A stretch of 64,000 bases of DNA from Norana najaformis (lineage: Eukaryota; Annelida; Clitellata; Crassiclitellata; Hormogastridae). Made by a program: the position numbers and the translations under genes. The notes below the pieces were generated by a model, which was not told the origin of the DNA, did not search any database, and saw only the letters and a program-made list of their open reading frames with translations. The stretch spans positions 17,399,775 through 17,463,774 of the forward strand of contig OZ029915.1 of NCBI GenBank assembly GCA_964023275.1. Reading direction: 5' to 3'. Below are positions 25,501 to 39,200 of the stretch, one piece after another (within the stretch, counting starts at the first letter, position 1; each line of letters begins with the position of its first letter).

Positions 25501-28500
25501 CCATTCATACACAAATCCCTTCTCTTTCTTCTTCTCGTCGTCGTCCTCCTCCTCCTCTTCTTCCTTCTACTTCTTTTCTTTCTCCTTCTCCTTATTTGCT
25601 TCCTGCTTATTCTTCTCTTACCTCTTTTCTTCCATCTCCTCCTCCTCTTCTTCCTCCTCCTCCTCCCTTCCTCATTTCTGTAAGCTAATTTATTGTATTC
25701 GTCTGTGAATTGGTAGTTGCATATTCTGCAACTGGCATAAAGTCTTCGTTTGAACGTAGCCTGCGATAAGGCAAACGAAACAGTTGGGCTTGACCAGACC
25801 AGACCCTGAAGTGCGGCCGTCGCCCAAGGAGCACAGATTATTCAGAGGCCTTATTCAGTCGGCCGAACGAAAGCTGGAAAGGTCTGCAGCAGTTCTGACT
25901 AAGCGATATGCGGAAAGCATTCTCTGATATTCTAATCTGTCATGCGTGACCCGTCTTTTGATAGCTGTATCCGTCTTTCTCTGGCCGCTTGTGCCAAACA
26001 TCCATCAAGCGGCGCGGGTATATTCTGTTGGCAATTATCATTACTTGCTCATCATCATCATCTCACAGGCGTTCTCAGGTCAAAACCATGCAGCCTTGAA
26101 GGCAAAACAAGAACTAATTTTGAATGATGGTCTAGTAAGTTCTGCGTTGCTGTTGTCTATTTTCGTTCCTGGACTATCGCTTAATTTCAGGAGTGGCGTC
26201 TGATGCCAATTCTTCTTTCATGCGCATCTGTGAATTTCTCTTAATCAATGTCCTTTGATCTGTCGCCGTCTGCCTCCGCGGCGGACAGAGTACACAGTGA
26301 TTAATTACAGCTTAGTCTATTAATTAAATGTAATGACATGCTAAATAAAGGTATCCCGTTCATTGCCTTACTCGATTATAAATAGCAGTAAACGTCTAAC
26401 TGGGCGATTTGTATCGACTACTTAGGTCAATATAAAGCTCGTATATTTCTATGTAAGTAAGTGAGTAGGTAAGTAATTAAGTCCGCCAGTCAGTCAGTAA
26501 AACAGCATGTGTATGCATGTATGAATGTTGCATGCATATGCCTACATTTGTCTAGGCGTGTCAGTATGTAGGCACCGACGACCCCGTCGTCCACATGCGA
26601 GAACTGATACATGCGAGAATTTTTGCAAGTTGGTTGGCGATTCGAGCGGAGCAGTTGAGAGGCGATTGTTATGTAGAAGATTTAGTGCTTTTGAAAAGAA
26701 GCGAGGGAAGAAAGATATGAAGGGTTGTGTGTCGTGGTCAACAGAGGATGGGGGAGTGAGTTTGCTGGGTGGAGAGGAATAAAGAATGAAAATGAGGAGA
26801 TCGAGAACATAATCTAATCTTGAGGAAGACCACATGTGAGACTGTGATGATTAGATGATTATCCAGCAGCATCAGGAGTGAAAGAACGAGAGGAAAGCTA
26901 AGACTTGATCGATGACAGAGCAGTGCCAGAGAATCCGAGAACAGAGGAGAAGCTTTTGATAAAGATTTTGTGATCTTTGTTATCGAATGCAGCAAAGATG
27001 TCTAAAAGACGGAGGCAAGAAACTTCTTGACGACCTATCGCCAAGAAACGTTTGTACAGCGAGGACAGGACAGTTTCAATGGTGTAGTGTTTGGTGTAGG
27101 CCGACTGGTTGGGATTTATGAGGTTGTTAGACATAAGATGGGCAGTAAGGCAAGAGAGTATGACCCGCTTTGAGAGTTTAGATTAGGAATGAGATATTTA
27201 AAATTGGACGGTAGTTAAAGAAGATTTCTTTATCTAGAGACGGTTTTTTGAGAATTTGTTTAATATTATAACAGTTTTTGAAGAGCATGGAGAAAGTGCC
27301 GGTCGACAGAGACAGGTTGGTGATCTTGGTTATAATAGGAACGAGAAGAGTTGAACAAACTTTGAGTAAAGAGTTTAGAATTCGGTCCAGTTGCGCTGTT
27401 TGTTTTGAAATACTGGACAATAGCAATGATTCCAGCTCCAGAAGCAGGCTCAAAAGGTGAGAGGATGCGTTTGGCAACGAAGTGTGTAAGCGTAATCATC
27501 TGAGGGCAAAGAGTCCGTTTGAGCAGAGGTTGAGTTCGGCATGAGAGTCTATAAAGAGAGACAGAGGGAGGAGACTTTGTCGGTGAAGAAGAATGGAGAG
27601 GAGTCTGTAATTGATGAAGGTGCGGTAGAATTTGGGAGAGGATACGAGGAGCCTAGGTGTAAAAGGTTGTTCATAGTTTTCCAAAGATTTCGAGGATTGG
27701 GTGAATCTGAGCGATCAAGAGGGGATAAGGCAGTTTTACCAAGTTCGCTAAAGACATGTTGTCTTTTTTAGTCTAAAAATGTCTACGTTATGGTATCCTT
27801 CTCAGTCCTTGTAAGTCCTGTCTTATTTACAGCCACATGAACTGCGTTTTCATCCCGGGGGGTTCAACTTCAGCCGATTTTAAAACATGTAATAGTGAAC
27901 TTGCGCGACAATGGCTCATCGCATCTTTTCGACAATACAAAAGACGAGTGCATTCTACTCATTCGACAAAATTATGTCGAATGCAGCTGAACGACGGCGC
28001 ATCAGTGGATGCGAGCTGTAGACGAGCACGGATCCAAAGGTCAGACTGGCTGCTCATGAAATGTATAGAAGCGGCCCAGTGATCGAGCCCTCTGGCCAAC
28101 CGAATGGAACTGGTGTCCGCAACGACCAGTCTCCTCAATCATTGACCACCATCATCGTCAATCCATCCAGAAACAGCCAATCAAGACCCAAGAGCCGATG
28201 TGTACATATGTATGCGTGCTTGCGTGTATGCTCACAATATGCATATTTGTAACCGCAAATCTGTGCGTTAGTCCGCATGCAACTGAATATGTTATGTGGA
28301 ATGCGATGTAAAACCCAGCTTTGGTAGATTATGCGGACCTCATCCCGTAGGATTTATGCATTTAACCTTTGCCTGAACCAGCAGCGTCTTAAAGCGATGC
28401 TCGCCCCTGCTGCGTGTCTTATCCGGGTTTTTGCGTGTAGCCGTTTTGATGAGATACGTGCAGGAGGCGAACTAAAGCATTAACCCTTCGTAGAGATCTA

Positions 28501-31500
28501 TTACCTCTTGTGCGGATTTCCTTATCCTGGGCGTCTAAGCGATTGCAAAACTATAGGACGAAATCAGTTTGCATATTCTAGAGTCATTGTTTCGCTGAGC
28601 TAATGTAGAACCTGAAAATACTACTGACAAGTCAGAGGCCTTCGTAGCATGCCTATCTGTATGCATGCCTATCTGTATAGGCTGTGCATGGATATCTGGA
28701 AAGTTAAACCGTCCATTAACCATAGACGCTTCCATCAATTACCATAGTGTTCGTGTGAGTCGCGGTCCTGCATATATGTGGGTTGAAGGATCAGCATTTT
28801 GCTTTAGATATTAGAAACCTTCATATCATGCTTTTCTGCACTAAGCTCTATATTCTTTAGACATGCAATGTACAGTTGCTGCGGCATTTGCTATAGAAAT
28901 GTATCGTTTAATGGGTTGAAGATTGACTAACGTGATTTCTGCAGGTCGTTTCTTATTGAAACTCACCTGCCCTCACGTAGCCTAATCTCCTCTCATTTCA
29001 ACCTGTACTAGCAGTGAAAGACCAACCTGTAACTTCTGTAGAGGACGAAGGAGTCCTCGTGAACAAATCGCCTTCGAGGTCAGCCTCCGCCGTTCTTGTG
29101 CTGTTGCTTTCCACCGCCTCTCCCTCCTCGTCGTCGTCGTCGTCTTCATTGTCATCGTCGTCTATAACAATAGCTTCAGATCAGCCTTTGCCTCATAGCT
29201 ATGTCTACGCATGAAGTTACTTTAAAGCTAACTGAGAAAGGAATCGAACTCCGACAAATAAATTAAACTGCCAGCATACTAACCATGTGCACTACAGGTT
29301 TTAATTGAACTGCCGCGCGACACCTTCCAATTGGTCCGGGATTTCTGAAGACTTACTGACTGACTGACTGAGTGAGTGAGTGATTGACTCACTGACTCAC
29401 TCACCCACTCACTCACTCACGAATGCACGATACAAAGGACGACGTCGAACACATGCCGTTTCCTTTGCGTGATTAACATTTAACGGTACACATGCTAAGC
29501 GCTTACAGTTTACAGAATTACCACAATATTCAGTCGAATCATAACATGTAGGTTGCTTTACATTCTTACTTACTCTATGCAGTTCGCTTTCTACACAGAA
29601 TTTGAGAATTATACACTCAGTGTATGTGTGTTCGCATGCGTGTATGTATGTATGTATGTATGTAATGTAGGTATGTAATGTAGGTATTAGTGCGAGTGGC
29701 CAGTTCTCTCTGCGCATCTGATTTGTATCGACAGTGAACAGTCGATGTTTTCATTCCATAGTTTATTTCACTGAAAGACGACAATGGAAACGAACTCTTG
29801 AAGTATCATCCTGAAGAGGATTTAAATCCCTAACTTGTGGGTTAAAAGTTTGATAGGCTATAAACCATGAGACTGTAGTCTGTAGCTGCGGACTACCACT
29901 GACAGAAGCCGAACCATCATAAGCTATGGTGCGAACCAACACCGAACAAGAAAACCGGAAGTCACACAAAATGAGAGATTTGAAATTGGACGGTAGTTAA
30001 AGAAGGTTTCTTTATCTAGAGACGGTTTTTTGAGAATTGGTTTAACAACAGAGTTTTTGAAGAGCATGGAGAAAGTGCCGGTCGACAGAGACAGATTGGT
30101 GATCTTAGTTATAATAGGAACGAGAAGAGTTGAACAGACTTTGAGTAAAGAGTTTAGGATTCGGTCCAGTTGCGCTGTTTGTTTTGAAATACTGGACTTG
30201 TTTAAAGAAACTGGTGGCCTCTATCAAACTGAGATTCTGCACAGTAACAGCAGTGGACTTATGGAATAATTGCATGATGATACTATATCAGTACAGACAA
30301 CCATGGTCTTTGAAAATGAATACAAAGTGCACTGGTTCTGGAGAAAACCACAAGACCCCGTGTGTTATGTTACAGGCCCAGATTGAGAAGAAACCCTGAA
30401 AATGAACAGCACAGAAGTCCGTAGGATGAACAGAGTCGGCTTCAGCTGCAGAGGCAGGCACACGAAGCATCCGAGGTAGTCAGGGGAGGCATCCAACATT
30501 TGTGCCAGTCTTGAAGACAGTGTCTCTTAATGGGGTCAGTGGCAGACATAGATAACTCGGTTATAATAAAGGCCTACAGGCCATTTGAAAGAAAAGTCTG
30601 TGAATGCAGTCTTCTTCAGTGAGCATCCAGACACTGTGTTTATATGACCAGCAGTCGTCTGGCGCCTGAATAGACGCTAAAGCAGAGGGATTGGCAGGTA
30701 GCTTCGTCTTCAAGACTAATCCAGCTGGCCCACAACCGACTCGGTGCAATGAAGTTTTCCATCCTTCCTCACGGTTTCTTCGTTCCTTCCTTCGTTCCTT
30801 CATTCGTTCCTTCGATCCTTCCTTCATTTCTTCCTTTCTTCCTTTCGTATTTCTTTCTTACTTTTTTCTTTCTTGTTTAGTTCGCTGCTCGTTCCTTGGA
30901 TCATTTCTGCTTCGATCGCTTCATCCTTCTGCCTTTCCTTCATTCCTTCATGCCTTCTTTCCTTTTCCCCAGTCTTCTTTCATTCCTTATTTTGTTCGTT
31001 GCTGCGTTCGTTCCTTCGATTCTTCTCCCGCCCCCAGAAGAGCCTGACTCCAAGAACATAATTGAAGCAAGTGCGATAACAAGTTGACGATGGATAGACG
31101 AACGCCAACAAACACTGACACGTGCGCGCCTTATATCTCAGGCACTTGCCTCTCTACATCTGTTCCCTACAAATTGCTCACCCCATCCACTCCGCTTCGC
31201 TGCTCTTCAGTCCGCCGTGTTTTTACTGCGATGCATACACAAACATGCGTAGTTCCGGCAGCCAATCGTACACAACGTGTCTGGATCAGCATCAGCAGCA
31301 GCAGTAGCAGCCTCAGCAGCAGCAGCAGCAGCAGATAGCGCAAGGTGCGCCTCTGGTGCCTGGTTTCTTGAAGTTGGCTTAATTAAGCAACACAGCTCAG
31401 CATCTGCGAACCATAACTGCGCTTGTTATGACCACCATATGGCTCCCTCCTCCTCATCCTTCTCATCCACCCTCCTCCTCTTCTTCCTCCTTCTCTTTCT

Positions 31501-33196
31501 CCTCTTCCTCCTCCTCCTCTTTTTTTCTTCTTTACATTCTTTCCATACTTCGCATTATTCTTCTTCGCTGCCTCACTCTTTACCTTCCTTCGTCATCCTC
31601 CTCTTCATCTTTATTTCTCTAAGTCTGACTTTTCGTCTCTCTTTCCCTCTGTGTCCCATTTCTGTCTCAGTCCCTGTTATCTGCTCCTCCCCCTCTTCGC
31701 CAATAATTCTTTATTTCCTTCTTCTTCTTATTTATGTCTCTATCAATCTGTCTCTCTCTGTCTTCCGATCTATGTATCTGCGTCTTTGACTCTGTTTGTC
31801 TCCGTGTGTTTGTCTGTCTGTCTGTCTGTCTTGACTTCATAACGAAGTCGAAATAGAGAAAAGTGCCTGGTTGTTTACGCGTTCTATCTGTTGTCCTATC
31901 GAACAAGGTTTTAGCAAAGGTTCATCTGTTCACTCGGTTCAGTGCTTTGCATGGAATAATGGAAGAATATTATGATCGTGTAAGGGACGAAGACCCCTCA
32001 GAATTTTCAAATTTTACCCGATCAAAGAACTGCCAACTAATTTAGAAGCTCCAAACAACCGACAGGTAATATTAGCTACAACACTGAATATCGGTTGTTC
32101 GTACACGCAAAGTTGTTAGAACAGCGTAGTCGTTCTACCTGTTGCTGATTCTATGTCCTCATCGCCCGTGTCTGCTCTGCTGCGCGTCAATAAACACGGC
32201 CTTCCTTCCGCCCGCTCACTCAGTCACAGACGTTATGGTTGATTGGATTTGGTCAAGTTCTGGTCAACGCTCAGTGATTCATCTGTTAATGATAGCTTAC
32301 TCTGACTTTCATGGACTGCTCAGAACAACGGATTTCCTTCATCTCATAAAATAAGGAGCTCAAGAGACTCTCGTCTGTGTGCAGAAGAAGGCACCAACAG
32401 ATGTCTCTCTTTTGCTTGGCTCCTGATAAACCAGAGATAAGATCAACGCCAAAGCACCCACACTGCATGGTATTCATCTGTCCACATTCATCGCCACCAC
32501 CGCCGCCTCATGCTACTCCATTCCATGCGCCTCCTTCAGCCGACCCTACTACACTCGCTCTACCTGTGCAGAGCAGACTGCCTGCATCTATGGCCTACAC
32601 CTACTCTAAACACTTTAAGCATATATGCACCCACGTGCACTAACTTTCAAGCAACTCTATTCACTCACTTCAAACCGCCACTAAACTCATCCAATCAGCG
32701 AGGCTAATCAGCTAGGATCCTGTCCTATAATTAATTCGATCTCTTTGTTCTGTTTCGACATCATCTGGTCCAACAGGATCTGATCTGTTGTCATTTATCT
32801 CATCTAATGTAATTTGGATCTAATCTAAACTTTGACACTGCACCGGTTGGTAATAATGCAGAGGGCTTTATCGAGCGATAGTCACTTCTAAGAGGTGATG
32901 TAGAATAGGTCTATAATTATAATCACCCGACGCCTTTTATACATCCGTCCGGTTGTCTTGATCGCCCGCACCCGCCCCATTCGACTCCTTGCTTTGCTTC
33001 TTCGATCGGACATTTGAATGGAAACTGCTGCTTCTTCAGACTTCAGCCGATGATGATGAATTACAGGGTATCACGAGACGACCGAAGAGGAAGCTTTGTC
33101 TGATCGATCGCCACCTCTCTCGTCTCCCAATTAGACACGACGGCTGAACAAGGGGAGTAGGAGGAGGAGGAGGAGGAGGAAGAGGAGAAGGAGGAG

Positions 33197-33228
<32 letters not shown>

Positions 33229-36200
33229 GGAGGAGGAAGTGGAGGAGGAGGAGGAGGAAGAGGAGGAGGAAAAAGAAAAGGAGGAGGAGGAAGAGGAGGA
33301 GGAAGAGGAGGAAGAAGAGGAGAAAGAGGAGGAGAAAGAGGAGGAGGAGGAGAAAGAGGAGGAGGAGGTTGTGTGAAGTCAGCACCGAATGGACGTAACA
33401 GCCTTAGATTAAGATAAGCGTCTGCTTATCGCTATTATATCACAACATCTATGACATCAAAAGCTGTTTTTATGCCACTGTTCTGCAGAATATGTTCTCT
33501 AGACGAGTTGACCTTCACTGAACTTAAACAGGCTAAATGATTTCACTTAGCACTAATTCCTAGTCCCTTGACAACGTTTAGCTGGCGTTCAGTCGGCGTC
33601 TGGATAGCAAAGCTATGTGATCTAGGCCAGCCGCAGGAACTCTTTATAACTGTATATGGCCGCGAAACCTTTAGGCTACGTCCATCAAGGGTGTGGTTTA
33701 GTTACTCGACGCATTCTTGTAATCTTAAATCCAACTTCAAAACGGCTTTGATATTTTAAAGTGCGAGTAATGAACCCGTCGTGTTCCTCGAGTCGCCTTC
33801 TTGAGGCTCCAGGGTTTTATTGCGAATGATTCAGTTTCATAAGACGCACCGTGATTCAAACCTCGGACGCTTAAATTTCTGCGCCTTAATGCTCTGCCAC
33901 ATGCGGCAAACTATACTGGAACTAAGTCAGCAGGGATAATACAGCGCGAAAGAGAATTTCACATATGTAACGGGAATAATGCATATATTGACGTTTGCGT
34001 CCATATGCCGTCGAGCAGAAGTTCGTGGTCAATTGCCTTTGGAGCGCATTGTGTCAATGGAGCGTTGAATGACAGAGCGCAGCAGCAGCAGCCGGAGAAC
34101 CCGCCGCCTGACGGCTGTCGAATGTCATCGTAGATTCAGTCGCTGCCTCCGTCGCTGTTGCTGCTGCTGCTGCAGTCTATTTGGCCGCTTTCTAGATCCA
34201 TTTCGTCTCTTATGTAATCTGGCATAATGACAGTCATTTGGGAAAACCCCTGTCCCTGGAGTGATCGCCGGTCCAGCCCAGAACGACGACGTTCAATGCA
34301 AGGAGGGAGCGGCATAGAGGAGGCCACAAGAAAACAAGCAACAACGCAATGCCCTCCCTCCCTCCCTTCAGACGAACGAAGTGAGTGAAATGATGAAGAT
34401 TTCGAAAGAAATCGAAACTATCGAAAGATAGTAAGAAGGACAATTACTCCAGCATCCTCTAAGAACAGACACTGGCAGATGGTTCACCAGGGCTAATGAT
34501 AACAGCGCCCTAAACTAAGCCAACATATTAGACCAGATCTGATATAAACCTAATATAAACTGAGAACTTCTATAGCGCCTCTCTAACAATGCTTAAGACG
34601 CGCATGCAAAATCCAAAGCGGGTCTGGGGGGAAACCAAGAGGGAATTCTGAGAAGACACGTACACAGCCTACGGAAGAAATGAGTCCAAGAAGAGATGAG
34701 CTTCTAATCAGGGAGGGTGTGAAGGCCAACACAGACTGCAGAGCGAACGTTAGGCGGAAGAGAATTGCCGAGTCTGCGGCCGATGACAGAAGAGACCCGG
34801 CCATGAAGAGTGTTGTCCTCGGTATACATAGCCACTGACGATTGAGACATTCACAGGACGTCGTCAAGCAGAGACAAGTTCGAATCTTGGAGTCAGCTGA
34901 GAAATGTAGAGATTTGTCAACAATTCTCTCATCTTGAAATTTATTTGTTTTTTAACGAAAGTTTAACCTTTTGTTTAACTAGAATAATAAAGGATAGAAA
35001 AACTATTTCAATACTAAATCCTCGATTTTCAAAAGCCATGAATTTGACGTGTACCGTCTACCTGTTACAGCTATTAATCTCTACTCAATGTGGCATTGAA
35101 CAGAGATTATTTACACATGACCGTTATTTACATAATATAAATGTTTGGATTGTGACACATATAGCGACAAATAGGCCTTTAGCCTTGAATGCCAGCCATT
35201 GTTTGCACGTATATATAAAATAATCTCTGTTCAGTTTCGTATTTGAATGCCGGTCATTCTTCTAAAAGTCGGGTTCTTTGGTTCTGGCAGAACTTTGCTT
35301 TCGAAGGGAACACTGATCGCTCGTTCTTAATGACGATGACACAGGAAGCGGCGTCTGCGCTGCTGCTGCTGTTGGAAGACGCTGCAAGCATTGTGCACCT
35401 GACTATGCGTAAAAACTGTTTCAAGATGGACGCTGAAAGTCGTCAGAAGAGAGGCGCATTTACATTCACCGAATACTGCAAACCATTCACTTATAAACAA
35501 CACACGCAGTCACTCGGCACCACTTTACATTTGCCAGGCGGCAAAACAGGATGAATTCTGACAAACTAGTCAAAACAAACAAGAATCGCTTGGTGTTGTA
35601 TACTGAATAGCAGCACAGAGATGCTCATGGGATAGGCTTTTCAGCTGCAGCAGCCGCAGCCACCGACGCCGAAACAGGTGGATTTTTACAAGATGACGGC
35701 CAACCGCCCAGAGCGTGTATCTCATGATGGAGCGCACATAAATTCCTATGATAGCTTATTCAAGTTGGCAGCTCGAGTGAGTTGGCCTCGGGGTGCGGTC
35801 GGCCACCACCGCTTTCTCCTACTCCTCCTCCTCCTTCTCCCCTCCTCCTCCTCCCCATCCTCCTCCTCCTCTTGCTCCTTCTGTACCAATATGAGGCTGC
35901 CCTGGTCGCAGAGCGTCTCTAAATGGCGCCTGTGTGGCATCAGTTACGGAGAGCGGCTGAGGCCGATGTGGGTGCTGAGCAGCAGGTGATGCTGGGTGGG
36001 GAGGCAGCGAATACTCAAAATATGCATTAAGAACCGGCGTATGATCTGGCGTTTTTAAATTCTTTTTCCTACTGATTACAAGAAGAAAAAGTCGAGGACG
36101 GTTCGTTTGCCTTTCGGGTCATTGGAAAGACAACTGGAAGACTTCAAGGAAGAGCTGAATCACGAGAGAGATAATCCGCCCGGGAATCTATGACTAATTG

Positions 36201-39200
36201 AACACTAGTCCAGTGCACGAACTATAATGAGCAAAACTATCGTTCAGATCATTTTCTCCCACAGAGCTCTTGCTGCCTCTGGTGGCGTTTGTTTGCATGC
36301 GTTTCTTGATAAAATCGTCACTTAATTATGCTTAAGTAAATTTGATCCTACTTTCAAAAACAGTATCTAGCCAACTGTTCTCAGAAAAACTAATGCTTCA
36401 TTTTCTGAAGATTTTTTGTGTGATCATCGATCGATTCAAGTGAAATATAGCTTAAGAGGGAAACTGAAAACTCGAATTCGGGCCTAACCTTTGCATCTTA
36501 ACATAGCATAGACGCGTAACGAGGATTTTAAAGATTCAGAGGACATGCAATCTGTGCAAGAACCACCGAACGGTCTCGATGTTCGACTGAGAACTACACA
36601 TGCATTACTCTTAAAAGGCAGACTTTGGATGAGAGAATGACCTAAAGCCTTCCGCTATATGCAGTCGCATATATTACAATCTGCAGTTACTATATATCTG
36701 TTACAATCTGCAGTTACTATATAGATAATAAAATGTTGCAGTTCAGCGCTGGGCTCAGCGTTTGATCTGACATATAATAACAGGCATCATCAGGTGAGGA
36801 CAATTTTTGTCAGACCCATTAGACCGAGCGCAGACTTTACATACTCGGCAATTTTTGTGTCATTGTCAAATGCCCTGACATCTGTCGACAATCATTCACA
36901 ATTGGCGACTTGTTGAAGCATATTCCGTTGATTGCATGGCTGTCGATCGTATATATATATATACATGTATGCATATACATGTATATAATTATGTGCAAAA
37001 CCTGCCAACCAACCAGCCAGTCGGTCTGTCAAGCTGTTGCGTTCCCATTACAGGAGAATTTCCAACATGTGGCTTAATGTGTGTTGCTTCGTCTACGCAG
37101 TGGACTATTATTACGTCGACGGTCGATTTCCATGTGCGTCGTCGTTGATTCCCTTCTGTCCCATTCGGCCGGGACAAGAGTAAGTCCTCTAGGTTCAACG
37201 CCAATCATCATGTATGTGTCAGTCTCTGCAGCCAACAGGCCTCTGGCGCCGTCATCATTCCATCCCTGTCCCTAAGTCCTTGTGTCTCGGTCCATATCTC
37301 ATTTCATGTCTCTTCTCATGTCCATGAAAACATCCCTGTCATCATCTGACCTGTCTGTGTCTGCGGTCTTACGATATATAACTCAAACAGCCTTTCTCTT
37401 TCTATTCCTTCTCTTTCTCTTTCCAATTCCTCCTTGCTACCATCTTTCATTCCTGCCTTCATTAATTCAGTCTTGGCGATAGCTTTCATTTTGAAAAGAT
37501 TCGGATCATCAGATAGGAAAAATGCAATATAAATGGTAATAAATACGGTAACAGAATGGTAATAAAAATGGCAATAAAAATACAGCAACTGTGTGTCGAC
37601 TAGGCTCTGTGGTTAAGACGCTGGTTAGCAGGCCGTGTACGCGCTTAACCGAGAGATAATGCAAACCTCGAGATTAAGCTTTTGAGTTCCTATTGAGGCG
37701 TGTTTACAAAACAGTAAGAACGGTACAGAGCATGACGAAGAGGAAGAGGAGGAGAAGAAGGAGAAGAAGTAGGAGGAGGAGAAGAAGAAGAAGATGATGA
37801 TGAAGAAGATCAGCAACAACAAACAAGGAGATGTAAATGTGGAGGAAGAGGAAGCAGAAGGAAGAGTGAGAAAGAAGAAGAAGGAAAAGAAGAAAACGAA
37901 AAAGAGAAGAAAGAAATGAAAAGCAAGAAGGAAAAGAAAGAGCAAGAAGAGAGGAAGAGAGAGGAAGAAAGCTGAAAGAAAACGATGATTGACATAAGAT
38001 GGCCGTCGGTTAAAGTGTTGATGTGAATTCTTTCTGCCTAGACATTCAGTGGTTTATAGAATCCATGCATGCATCGCCAATCACCATCAGTTTCAAAGCA
38101 CTGCTAATGAATGGGCTTTATGTAGGGTCTTTGAGAATCGTTTGAAATCGACTGTGGCTTAAAAGCATCTTCAGCGATGATGTTGTATAAAGAAAATGTT
38201 ACTGGTTTGTTGGATTCAATTGCTTAAAGTCTTGGAATTGCTTACCTGTAACACTGAGCGAGAAATTTAACCAGGCTTCACCGACAACATTCCAGGCTTT
38301 ACAGGCATAGAGTCCCGAGTCGTTGGCCGATGCTTTTCTTATCAGGAGTCCATTCACTTGGACCTCGAATCTAAAGGTGTATAATATAACGCAAAGTCAA
38401 ACCTCTGTTTAGCGCCACACGAAAGCTCTGTCGGGAGACGAGTCTCAATCGCTAGTGGTGCAATAACTCCACCATAATAAAAGCCTACGACTGGGTTTCT
38501 CTGCCGTCAGGACAGTGTTCAGAGAGATCCAGCCGACATGTATTAAGTTTAAGCCATCTACTAAATTGACTTCTTTGTTTGGAACGAATTGAAAATCAAT
38601 GAATTTTGACAAGTAATAAGGCATCTACCAGTCCGACCGTTAAGTAGAACTACCGTAGCACAGAACTTAAAAAAGGAAACAGAAAACGCCTTAATTTGGG
38701 CAGTTCTTTCATCTTCCAGAACATTCAGTTGATATATGGTCTTTTACTCTTCCTAAGAGATTCATCGGGTGCTCGCCCAGCAGAGATCAAACCACTCCTA
38801 AAGTCTCTCTCAGCGTGTGTTCTATCCTACAGAATACTCAGAGACAGTCTTTTGACACTGGGCCAGTAGAATTCCATCTTTCGACCCCATGCCATGTAAA
38901 CTGGTCCTGGATCGCCCTGAACTGTTTTCCCCAGATCTGACCTCATACTGTTTCATCAGTTTTAAATGTACCCACTGACACCTCACCCTTGAGATTCTCA
39001 TTTTTCGAAAGCCTCCCCCACGGAGAACTTGCAAGCAAGCTTCTGTCGGTCTTAGTATTGCGTTCAGATGCTGCATATAAGATCGAATTGTTCTCGATCT
39101 GAAGATGTAAGCAGCTTGTTCAGTCGTTGCCTGACGCAGCTGACAATGATCTTCGTTCGCTTTAGCCCTGTCTGCTGCGTTGTGATTTCCACTTGTTAGG

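Larger units (their letters stand above)
23983..29026 (-). other. FGFR intron 4
   Basis: Contains a 470-bp minisatellite beside the exon 5 acceptor, a pyrimidine tract at 25505-25680 and a minus-strand LINE reverse transcriptase relic (26740-27700). Confidence 0.85.
29174..38245 (-). other. FGFR intron 3
   Basis: A 9.1 kb intron with a second copy of a LINE fragment (29970-30197), tRNA-like SINE heads, long purine or pyrimidine tracts (30770-31020, 31440-31625, 33157-33370, 37735-37985) and a MITE-like inverted repeat (35097-35233). Confidence 0.85.

Noticed and set aside
25117-25708. 188-codon plus-strand frame ending in Leu-rich repeats
   Set aside because: The second half is a polypyrimidine tract read as Leu/Phe/Ser; the first half has no recognisable domain, and no splice structure supports it.
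29014-29214. Plus-strand serine-rich frame ([15 protein letters not shown])
   Set aside because: It is the antisense shadow of the acid-box exon of FGFR.
37583-37680. tRNA-like SINE head on the plus strand
   Set aside because: An A-box-like TGGTTAAGACGCTGG is present, but the B box is not convincing.
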